The notes under the pieces are model-generated. The model searched no databases and was not told where the DNA came from. It worked only from the letters and a program-made list of their open reading frames with translations. From contig DAOUUS010000039.1 of NCBI GenBank assembly GCA_030668065.1, positions 1-10,050 of the forward strand: 10,050 bases of DNA, in the 5' to 3' direction. This document shows positions 1-6,399 of this stretch, in pieces. Each line of letters opens with the position of its first letter. The stretch's first letter is position 1. The position numbers and the translations under genes are program-made. The DNA comes from Candidatus Methanophagales archaeon (lineage in GTDB: Archaea; Halobacteriota; Syntropharchaeia; Alkanophagales; Methanospirareceae).

Positions 1-1745
1 AGGGGACTAGCCTCGGTGGCAAAGCGTTTCCGTCATATGTCGCATTCACGAAAGACGGGCAAATGCTGGTTGGCGAACCCGCGAAACGGCAGGCGGTGTC
101 CAACCCAGAAGGTACTGTGATTGCGATCAAACGCAAGATGGGCTCGGACTATAAGGTGAAGGTTCAGGGCAAGGAATACACACCGCAGCAAATAACCGCA
201 TTCATTCTACAAAAGATAAAACGCGATGCCGAAGCGTTCTTAGGCGATAAAGTGGACAAGGCGGTCTTAACTGTGCCGGCATACTTCAATGATAACCAGA
301 GGACGGCGACTAAAGATGCAGGTGCGATTGCAGGTCTGGAAGTCGTTCGAATAATAAACGAACCAACAGCCGCGGCTCTGGCTTATGGCGTTGATAAAAC
401 AGAGACTGAGCAGAAGATACTGGTATTCGATTTCGGTGGTGGTACGCTGGACGTAACGATAATGGAGTTCAGTGAAGGCTTATTCGAGGTCATATCCACG
501 AGTGGCGATACCGAATTGGGCGGCACGGACATGGATAAAGCACTCGTGGATCACGTGGCGGAAGAGTTCAAGACGGAATCGGGAATAGACGTACGGAATG
601 ACAAGATGGCGTTGCAAAGATTGCGGGAGGCCTGCGAAAAGGCGAAGATAGAGCTATCGAATGTACTTGAGACAGATATAAACCTGCCGTTTATCACAGC
701 AGACGCTTCGGGTCCTAAGCATCTCGTGACGAAACTAACGCGTGCGAAATTAGAGGAACTCGTGCGGTCCATAGTAGATAGATGCAAAATCTCGGTAGAC
801 CAGGTTCTAAAAGATGCCAAACTCACTCCCTCTGACATCTCCAAGATCATATTCGTGGGTGGACCGACAAGGATGCCGATAGTGCAGAATTTTATCTCAG
901 ATTACGTGGGTGTAAAAGGCGAGCGAGGCGTTGACCCGATGGAATGCGTGGCTATGGGTGCTGCGATACAAGCCGGAGTTCTCACGGGCGAAGTGAAGGA
1001 TGTGCTGCTGCTGGACGTTACGCCTTTATCGCTTGGTATTGAGACCCTGGGTGGAGTATGCACCAAATTAATCGAGCGGAACACTACAATTCCCACAAAG
1101 AAAAGTGAAACTTTTTCGACTGCTGCCGATAATCAAACTAGTGTCGAGATAAATGTATTACAGGGCGAACGTGAATTTGCACGTGATAATACGTCTCTTG
1201 GACGGTTCCATTTGATGGATATTCTGCCAGCGCCAAGGGGTGTGCCACAAATCGAGGTTACCTTCGACATAGATTCTAACGGCATATTGAGTGCCACAGC
1301 CAAGGATAGGGGCACGGGCAAGCAGCAGGCAATTACGATCACTGCCTCAACCAAATTAGCTCAAAGTGAGATAGACCGGATGGTGAATGATGCGAAACAG
1401 TTTGAAGAGGATGATAAAAGACGCCGTGACGCTATAGAAACGAAGAATCAAGCGGAGAGTCTTATATATACCACCGAAAAGGCACTCACGGATTTGGGCG
1501 ATAAAGTCACGAGTGACGAACGAACGCGGATCAATGCTATCACGGAACGACTGAAGGAGACGCTGAAGAGCGAAGAGGTCCAGAAGATACGGGCTGATAT
1601 GGAGGAGTTGACTCGAGCATTCCACGAGATTTCCACGCGGACGTATCAGCAAGCGGGAGCGCAGTATCAGAAGCAAGAAGCACCAAAAAGAGAAGGGCCG
1701 GGTACCGCGGATGCGGAATATAAAGTGGTGGATGAGGCGGAATAA
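1..1745 (+). CDS. dnaK: Molecular chaperone DnaK (Hsp70), 5' end missing
   Basis: ATP-dependent cytosolic Hsp70 chaperone that binds exposed hydrophobic peptides, working with DnaJ and GrpE. The reading frame is open from base 3, upstream of the first in-window ATG at 63, and reads GGKAFPSYVAFTKDG before it, matching the family's early ATPase lobe. The true start is therefore outside the window and roughly 20-30 residues are missing. Visible landmarks in order are VPAYFNDNQR, the phosphate-binding VFDFGGGTLDVT, the adenosine-site segment IFVGGPTRMP, the interdomain linker DVLLLDVTPLS, the beta-sandwich substrate domain, and a charged helical lid ending in EYKVVDEAE, a tail typical of the family. 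The segment after KRKMG passes straight into KVKVQGKEYTPQQ, without the ~25-residue insert of proteobacterial DnaK. This form is typical of archaeal and Gram-positive proteins. A terminator follows, then dnaJ. Identification is secure. Confidence 0.97.
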   Translation, partial: GTSLGGKAFPSYVAFTKDGQMLVGEPAKRQAVSNPEGTVIAIKRKMGSDYKVKVQGKEYTPQQITAFILQKIKRDAEAFLGDKVDKAVLTVPAYFNDNQRTATKDAGAIAGLEVVRIINEPTAAALAYGVDKTETEQKILVFDFGGGTLDVTIMEFSEGLFEVISTSGDTELGGTDMDKALVDHVAEEFKTESGIDVRNDKMALQRLREACEKAKIELSNVLETDINLPFITADASGPKHLVTKLTRAKLEELVRSIVDRCKISVDQVLKDAKLTPSDISKIIFVGGPTRMPIVQNFISDYVGVKGERGVDPMECVAMGAAIQAGVLTGEVKDVLLLDVTPLSLGIETLGGVCTKLIERNTTIPTKKSETFSTAADNQTSVEINVLQGEREFARDNTSLGRFHLMDILPAPRGVPQIEVTFDIDSNGILSATAKDRGTGKQQAITITASTKLAQSEIDRMVNDAKQFEEDDKRRRDAIETKNQAESLIYTTEKALTDLGDKVTSDERTRINAITERLKETLKSEEVQKIRADMEELTRAFHEISTRTYQQAGAQYQKQEAPKREGPGTADAEYKVVDEAE

Positions 1746-1770
1746 GCTAAAAATCGGGATTGCACTAAAT

Positions 1771-1806
1771 GCCTAAATCCTAACGCTATTGGGATTTGGG
1801 CTTTTT
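1771..1806 (+). terminator. Hairpin plus T-run terminator after dnaK
   Basis: A 10-base-pair stem forms between GCCTAAATCC (1771-1780) and GGATTTGGGC (1792-1801), with one G-T wobble and an 11-base loop. TTTTT and further AT-rich sequence follow directly. It lies 25 bases after the dnaK stop codon. The shape is that of an intrinsic terminator. Archaeal termination depends mainly on the T-run, so the hairpin may also help stabilise the mRNA end. It implies that dnaJ is at least partly transcribed separately. Confidence 0.7.
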
Positions 1807-1818
1807 ATATTTATATGC
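1802..1818 (+). promoter_or_regulatory. Possible TATA-box promoter for dnaJ
   Basis: The AT-rich stretch TTTTTATATTTATATGC resembles an archaeal TATA box. It lies about 50 bases before the dnaJ start, which would put transcription initiation near 1840 with a leader of about 25 bases. No purine-rich BRE precedes it, and it overlaps the T-run of the dnaK terminator, so the call is tentative. Confidence 0.35.
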
Positions 1819-1863
1819 TAAACAAATGCTTATTAGTGCATCTGAGACTGGTATAGGGGTATT

Positions 1864-3003
1864 ATGCCAAAGAAAGATTATTACGAGATACTTGGCGTTA
1901 GCAAAGACGCCAAAGAGAAGGATATAAAAAGAGCCTATCGGAAGCTGGCGAAGCAATATCATCCGGATACGTACAAAGGCGACAAGAAAAAAGCGGAAGA
2001 GAAATTCAAAGAGATTTCAGAGGCTTACGAGGTGCTGGTGGACAAGGAAAAACGAGCGAAGTATGACCAAATCGGGTCACGAGTTGCGGATGAAGCATTT
2101 GGACCCGAAGGGTTCGATTGGAGCCATTTCACACATTCGCAGGATGTTGAGGACATCTTTGGTAGTGCGATATTCAATTCGTACTTCAGATCGGCGTCCA
2201 GCCCCGGATTTACGGGTAGCGGTGGCATATTTGACACACTATTCGATAGTGGAGAGAGGATACAAAAACCGGTTCACGGTGCTGATGTGCGGTTGAGTTT
2301 GAACATTACGCTCGAAGATGCAGCTAGGGGTACGGAAAAGACGATAGAAGTGCCGATGTCTCGAATATGCAAGGCGTGTGGCGGTTCGGGAACTCGTTCC
2401 GGTAAATCAAGTATATGTCCATATTGCAGCGGCGCTGGTCAGATACGAAACGTGCAACGTAGAGGCGGTAGCCATGTGATAACCGCTACGGTATGCCCGC
2501 AGTGTAAAGGCACCGGGAAATCACGTTTCGATTTATGCAGTGCATGTGGCGGTAAAGGCACAGTATCAAAGCGTACAAAGATCGTGCTTAAGATTAAGAA
2601 GGGTGTTGATTCGGGCTATGAGATAAAGGTACCGAATGCCGGAAGACCTCCTGAGTCGCAGATTGGTGGTAAACCCGGTAATCTGTATGTAGTATTAAAC
2701 GTGCTACCACATCCGGTCTTTGAACGGCGTGGCAATGACCTATCTTTGAAAGTACCGATTGATTTCGCACAGGCGGCTTTAGGCGGTGAAATTATGGTCC
2801 GGACTATTGAGGGCAAGCAGGTGAAGCTAAAAATACCGCCGGAAACACAGACCGATGCCAAGCTTCGTTTGCGTGGGCTGGGACTGCCCGGGCTTGCAGG
2901 TAAGGGTCGTGGTGATTTATATGTGCGTGCAATTCTGGAAACGCCAAGGAATCTTTCGGCGCAGCAGAAGGAACTGTTACGACAGGCGTTGGTTGGTGCA
3001 TAG
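1864..3003 (+). CDS. dnaJ: Chaperone protein DnaJ (Hsp40)
   Basis: Co-chaperone that delivers unfolded clients to DnaK and stimulates its ATPase. The 379-residue protein has the full class A architecture. The J domain occupies residues 1-70 with the catalytic HPD at 33-35. A glycine- and phenylalanine-rich linker follows at about 71-133, including a DIFGS segment. A zinc-binding domain has four CxxCxGxG motifs: CKACGGSG from residue 169, then CPYCSGAG, CPQCKGTG, and CSACGGKG from residue 225. The C-terminal substrate-binding domains contain the typical HPVFERRGNDL and the conserved GRGDLYV near the end. The ATG at 1864 gives the standard N-terminus KKDYYEILGVS, and AGGGGT at 1854-1859 is a modest ribosome-binding site. 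It lies directly after dnaK, as expected for the chaperone cluster. Length and all key residues look normal. Confidence 0.97.
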   Translation: MPKKDYYEILGVSKDAKEKDIKRAYRKLAKQYHPDTYKGDKKKAEEKFKEISEAYEVLVDKEKRAKYDQIGSRVADEAFGPEGFDWSHFTHSQDVEDIFGSAIFNSYFRSASSPGFTGSGGIFDTLFDSGERIQKPVHGADVRLSLNITLEDAARGTEKTIEVPMSRICKACGGSGTRSGKSSICPYCSGAGQIRNVQRRGGSHVITATVCPQCKGTGKSRFDLCSACGGKGTVSKRTKIVLKIKKGVDSGYEIKVPNAGRPPESQIGGKPGNLYVVLNVLPHPVFERRGNDLSLKVPIDFAQAALGGEIMVRTIEGKQVKLKIPPETQTDAKLRLRGLGLPGLAGKGRGDLYVRAILETPRNLSAQQKELLRQALVGA

Positions 3004-3014
3004 ATGCGATTGGT

Positions 3015-3028
3015 ACAAACATTTTTGT
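3015..3028 (+). terminator. Weak T-rich terminator candidate after dnaJ
   Basis: ACAAA at 3015-3019 can pair with TTTGT at 3024-3028 around a 4-base loop, with a five-T run at 3022-3026. The stem is short, but a T-run can be enough for archaeal termination. It begins 11 bases after the dnaJ stop and precedes the promoter of the restriction operon. Confidence 0.25.
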
Positions 3029-3038
3029 GTGCAAAAAG

Positions 3039-3056
3039 GTTTACAAAGGTGTAAAC
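3039..3056. promoter_or_regulatory. Palindrome upstream of the restriction-operon promoter
   Basis: A perfect inverted repeat, GTTTACA, four spacer bases AAGG, then TGTAAAC. It ends 16 bases before the predicted TATA box and is not followed by a T-run, so it looks more like a dimeric protein-binding site than a terminator. The regulator is unknown; no DNA-binding controller gene is present in this window. Confidence 0.45.
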
Positions 3057-3064
3057 ATACAAGC

Positions 3065-3080
3065 ACAATAAATTTTATAG
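3065..3080 (+). promoter_or_regulatory. Archaeal-type promoter (BRE and TATA) of the restriction operon
   Basis: The A-rich ACAATAAA (3065-3072) is followed by TTTTATAG (3073-3080), matching the arrangement of a TFB-recognition element next to a TATA box. Initiation would be expected about 25 bases downstream, near 3100, leaving a leader of about 27 bases before the methyltransferase ATG at 3128. This spacing, and the position in the only sizeable gap before the four-gene operon, support the call. Confidence 0.5.
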
Positions 3081-3104
3081 TATCGCAGGTCTTAATAGAA
3101 GTAT

Positions 3105-3117
3105 CCACGATACGTGG
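3105..3117. promoter_or_regulatory. Palindrome in the predicted 5' leader of the methyltransferase gene
   Basis: CCACG, spacer ATA, then CGTGG form a perfect 5+5 inverted repeat. It starts just after the predicted transcription start and ends two bases before the likely ribosome-binding purines AAGG at 3119-3122. It could be an operator that blocks initiation, or a small RNA hairpin next to the ribosome-binding site. A short palindrome can occur by chance, so confidence is modest. Confidence 0.35.
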
Positions 3118-3127
3118 GAAGGTTCAA

Positions 3128-5758
3128 ATGCCAGGACACCAAAAATCCAAGAAGAAACATATAGAACAATACGACCACAAAGGAAAAGAGCGCACCAACA
3201 ATCCACCCGTTGGTCTGGTAACACCGGAAACCGACCGCGGGATCGGGAAGAAGAGCTATGCTTATGACCCGCATATTGACCCGGCGCTACAATTCGACTC
3301 GCAGCGTAACCAGATTGAGACGATTATTGATGCAGGTATCGCTGCTGAAACCCTTGAAGAGACAAAGGCAGCACTGCTTGAATTGAAGCAGCATCAGGCA
3401 CCGTACCTGAACTGGGCGGGTAAGGCAGAACACACCTCTTTTGAAGTACCAACCGTCTCCTTACACGTACACGAGCGTATTGACCCCCGTACCATCATCG
3501 AGGCAGTGCGTAAAAAGAACGATAATGGCAAACAGGTATCTCTTTTCGAGTACACAGACGAGAATCCACCGCTGCGTGAGGCGATTGAGTTCTACAAGCA
3601 CCCGCACAACTGGTCAAACCGCATGGTGGCAGGAGACAGCCTGCTTGTGATGAACTCGCTCCTTGAGAAGGAGGGTATGGCAGGCAAGGTGCAGATGATA
3701 TACATTGACCCGCCTTACGGGATTAAGTATGGTAGCAACTTCCAGCCGTTTGTGAACAAGCGGGATGTGAAAGACGGAAAGGACGAGGATCTGACGCAGG
3801 AGCCGGAGATGATTAAGGCGTTTCGGGATACGTGGGAGCTTGGGATTCACTCGTATCTGGCATATCTGCGGGATCGGCTGCTGCTGGCACGGGAGTTGTT
3901 GACTGAGAGCGGGGGTGTGTTTGTACAGATCTCAGATGAGAATGTGCATCTGGTCAGGTGTTTGATGGATGAGGTGTTTGGAAGTAGCAACTTCGTTTGT
4001 TTGATACCATTCAGAAAAAAGGCCATGACCCTAGGTGCAAAGACGCTAGAGAATATGAACGACTTCTTGGTATGGTATGCGAAAGATATAACTGCTATTA
4101 AGTACAGGCAATTATACATAAATGACGATGGCACTGAGACAAGATGGGATCAAGTAGATTTGTCTGATGGAACCGTAAGAGCTACTACGAAAAGAGAGAA
4201 GAAGAACCCATTTATATTACCCCCTGAGACTAAGCTCTTTAATCCTTTTCCTATACAGGCACCTTCCTATGATGAAAAGTCCGTTTATACGATAGAATGG
4301 CAGGGAGAAGAATACATACCTCCCACAGGAACTTGTTGGATTACGCCGGATAAAGAAAAACTAATGCACTTGCTAAGGGTAGGTCGCTTATTTCCATATG
4401 GAAAGACTTTAGCTTATAAACAATACCTCAATGACTTTCCATACAGAAAGTTAACTAATAGGTGGGAAGATACTAGGTTAACGGATAAAGTTTACATTGT
4501 GCAAACTGCAACGAAAGTGGTACAGCGTTGTTTACTTATGACCACAGATCCAGGCGACCTCGTCCTCGATCCCACCTGTGGCTCAGCTACCACCGCTTAT
4601 GTAGCTGAGCAGTGGGGTAGACGCTGGATTACCTGTGACACCTCCCGCGTGGCAATCACGCTTGCCAAGCAGCGGCTGATGACCTCCCTCTACGATTATT
4701 ACGAACTGGCACACCCAGACGAAGGCGTTGGCTCAGGCTTCAAATACAAAACCGTGCCACACATCACCCTCAAGTCAATCGCCAACAACGAACCACCTGC
4801 AACAGAAACACTCTACGACCAGCCATTCATAGACAACTCCAGAGCAAGGGTGAGCGGTCCCTTTACCGTTGAGGCAGTACCGTCTCCTGTGGTAAAACCA
4901 CTTTCTGAGACCGAAGAACCGCCTGCGTCTGACGAGTCGGTTGCCCGTTCAGGCGAGACTCTACGACAGGCAGAATGGCGAGATGAACTTTTCAGGACTG
5001 GCATCCGGGGCAAAAGTGGTCAGATGATAGAGTTCTCACGTGTTGAGCCATTACCCTGCACTCGGTGGCTACATGCCGATGCCGAGACCAAAGAAACGGC
5101 ACCGCGGAGGATGGTTGTATCCTTCGGACCGGAACATGCACCGATGGAGCAGCGGCAGGTGGCGTTGGCGATAAAAGATGCGCAGAGGCTCGTGCCTGGA
5201 CCAGAGATTATCGTCTTTGCCGCGTTCCAATTTGACCCCGAAGCGGCAAAAGACATTGATGAGACTGATTGGCCGGGTATTACCTTACTGAAGGCACAAA
5301 TGAACGCTGACCTTTTGACCGAAGACTTAAAGAAGAAACGAGCAAGTAACGAGAGCTTCTGGCTCATTGGTCAGCCGGATGTGGGCGTGGAAAAGATAAA
5401 GGAAGGAAAAGATAAGGGCAAGTATCGGGTGGAGGTTCTTGGGTTTGATTATTACAACACAAAAACCGGTACGATTGAATCAGGTGGCACGGAAAAGATC
5501 GCTATGTGGATGCTTGACACGGATTATGACGAGAGAAGCCTCTATCCAAGACAGGTCTTCTTCCCGATGGCAGGTGCAAAAGACGGCTGGGCGCGGTTGG
5601 CAAAGAACCTGAGGGCGGAGATTGATGAGGAACTAATCGAAGTATACCGCGGTACTGTTTCCTTGCCCTTTGAAGTAGGCGGTAACCGGCAGATTGCGGT
5701 GAAGATTGTGGATGACCGCGGAATTGAAAGCTTGAAGATCGTGGAGGTGGAGGAGTGA
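3128..5758 (+). CDS. Beta-class DNA methyltransferase, type III-like Mod subunit
   Basis: Predicted AdoMet-dependent DNA methyltransferase (N6-adenine, or less likely N4-cytosine) that protects host DNA and sets the specificity of the system. The 876-residue protein has the catalytic DPPYG at residues 194-198, a variable probable target-recognition region at about 280-470, and the AdoMet-binding DPTCGSATT at 481-489. The order catalytic motif, recognition region, AdoMet motif defines the beta class used by type III Mod proteins. The usual third G of motif I is alanine (A487). A further ~320 residues of unrecognised function follow. The open frame extends upstream to an ATG at 2855 inside dnaJ, but 3128 is preferred: AAGG precedes it, the promoter lies before it, and the resulting N-terminus (basic stretch, then NNPPVGLVTPETD) recalls relatives of this family. 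Bases 3961-4500 are unusually AT-rich. First gene of a four-gene operon, overlapping the next by four bases. Confidence 0.9.
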   Translation: MPGHQKSKKKHIEQYDHKGKERTNNPPVGLVTPETDRGIGKKSYAYDPHIDPALQFDSQRNQIETIIDAGIAAETLEETKAALLELKQHQAPYLNWAGKAEHTSFEVPTVSLHVHERIDPRTIIEAVRKKNDNGKQVSLFEYTDENPPLREAIEFYKHPHNWSNRMVAGDSLLVMNSLLEKEGMAGKVQMIYIDPPYGIKYGSNFQPFVNKRDVKDGKDEDLTQEPEMIKAFRDTWELGIHSYLAYLRDRLLLARELLTESGGVFVQISDENVHLVRCLMDEVFGSSNFVCLIPFRKKAMTLGAKTLENMNDFLVWYAKDITAIKYRQLYINDDGTETRWDQVDLSDGTVRATTKREKKNPFILPPETKLFNPFPIQAPSYDEKSVYTIEWQGEEYIPPTGTCWITPDKEKLMHLLRVGRLFPYGKTLAYKQYLNDFPYRKLTNRWEDTRLTDKVYIVQTATKVVQRCLLMTTDPGDLVLDPTCGSATTAYVAEQWGRRWITCDTSRVAITLAKQRLMTSLYDYYELAHPDEGVGSGFKYKTVPHITLKSIANNEPPATETLYDQPFIDNSRARVSGPFTVEAVPSPVVKPLSETEEPPASDESVARSGETLRQAEWRDELFRTGIRGKSGQMIEFSRVEPLPCTRWLHADAETKETAPRRMVVSFGPEHAPMEQRQVALAIKDAQRLVPGPEIIVFAAFQFDPEAAKDIDETDWPGITLLKAQMNADLLTEDLKKKRASNESFWLIGQPDVGVEKIKEGKDKGKYRVEVLGFDYYNTKTGTIESGGTEKIAMWMLDTDYDERSLYPRQVFFPMAGAKDGWARLAKNLRAEIDEELIEVYRGTVSLPFEVGGNRQIAVKIVDDRGIESLKIVEVEE
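5743..5750 (+). promoter_or_regulatory. Strong Shine-Dalgarno site fixing a GTG start
   Basis: GGAGGTGG closely matches the archaeal ribosome-binding consensus GGAGGTG and lies about five bases before the GTG at 5755. It is embedded in the last codons of the methyltransferase gene. It supports the GTG start of the small nucleotidyltransferase gene, whose next in-frame ATG comes only after the catalytic motif. Confidence 0.75.
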
Positions 5759-6069
5759 CCAGAGCGCAGATTGAGCTGCCACGAGAAAAGATTGCCGAGT
5801 TCTGCAAGAAATGGAAGATACGCGAATTCGCACTGTTTGGATCTGTGCTGAGGATCAAGTTTCACGCAGATAGTGATATAGACGTGCTCGTCACATTCGA
5901 TGTGGATGCGAAACATACGCTATTCGATCTCGTTCACATGCAGGACGAACTCAAAGAGATCTTTGGACGTGAAGTGGACATAATCAGCCGTCGTGGTATC
6001 GAATCCAGCCGTAATTACATTCGCAGGGATGCTATCTTAAATTCAGCCGAGGAAATCTATGCAACGTGA
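5755..6069 (+). CDS. mntA: Minimal nucleotidyltransferase, MntA-like antitoxin
   Basis: A 104-residue stand-alone nucleotidyltransferase of the DNA polymerase beta superfamily. It carries the full GSX10DXD signature: G29-S30, then D41 and D43 in SDIDVLV. A third probable metal-binding aspartate is D75 in EVDII. In characterised MntA-HepT pairs, such as that of Shewanella, this enzyme transfers AMP to the tyrosine of the partner HEPN toxin and silences it; the same role is inferred here because the partner follows directly. The GTG start at 5755 overlaps the methyltransferase stop by four bases (GTGA) behind a strong ribosome-binding site. The stop lies 11 bases inside the next gene. The catalytic residues are intact, so an active enzyme is expected. 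Confidence 0.9.
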   Translation: MTRAQIELPREKIAEFCKKWKIREFALFGSVLRIKFHADSDIDVLVTFDVDAKHTLFDLVHMQDELKEIFGREVDIISRRGIESSRNYIRRDAILNSAEEIYAT

Positions 6070-6397
6070 TAAAGGACACTTACTGGATATTCTGGAAGCA
6101 GCAGAAATCGCTCTAACTTATGTTCGTGGAATGAGCAGAGATGATTTTCTTGACGATCTCCAGTGTCAGGACGCCGTAATCCGTCGGTTGGAGATTATAG
6201 GTGAGGCTTCCCGCCGGACCTCAGGTAAAACCCAGAATAAGTTTTCCGATTTGCCGTGGAGCGATATGATTGGTATGCGCAACATGATGATACATGAGTA
6301 CGATGGTGTGGATCTGTACATCGTTTGGGAAACAGTCAACACAGATTTACCGCCACTCATTGAGGTTATAGAAGGCATCCTTCAAACGCTGGAGTAA
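6059..6397 (+). CDS. hepT: HEPN-domain ribonuclease toxin, HepT-like (DUF86)
   Basis: A 112-residue, mostly alpha-helical HEPN protein of the HepT (DUF86) family. The active-site motif RX4HXY is complete as RNMMIHEY, with R74, H79 and Y81. R and H are the RNase residues of HEPN toxins, and Y81 corresponds to the tyrosine AMPylated by MntA in studied pairs. DUF86 landmarks include the early VIRRLEIIGEA helix and the PWSDMIGMRN segment. GAGG at 6049-6052 gives a good ribosome-binding site for the ATG at 6059, which overlaps the nucleotidyltransferase gene by 11 bases. The restriction gene starts two bases after its stop. Toxicity and RNA cleavage are inferred from family; the target (mRNA or tRNA) cannot be told from sequence. 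Confidence 0.9.
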   Translation: MQRDKGHLLDILEAAEIALTYVRGMSRDDFLDDLQCQDAVIRRLEIIGEASRRTSGKTQNKFSDLPWSDMIGMRNMMIHEYDGVDLYIVWETVNTDLPPLIEVIEGILQTLE

Positions 6398-6399
6398 AC

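Noticed and set aside
2616..3068. Minus-strand open frame of 150 codons over the dnaJ 3' end
   Set aside because: Antisense to conserved DnaJ coding sequence and running across its terminator and spacer; composition is that of a shadow frame.
2855..3127. Upstream extension of the methyltransferase frame starting at an ATG inside dnaJ
   Set aside because: It would overlap dnaJ by 149 bases, encodes cysteine- and arginine-rich text typical of an out-of-frame reading, and crosses the predicted promoter. The family-like N-terminus begins at 3128.
3960..4550. Idea that the AT-rich block marks an inserted gene or a pseudogene of the methyltransferase
   Set aside because: The reading frame continues without a stop and joins the conserved motifs on both sides at normal beta-class spacing, so a domain exchange fits better.
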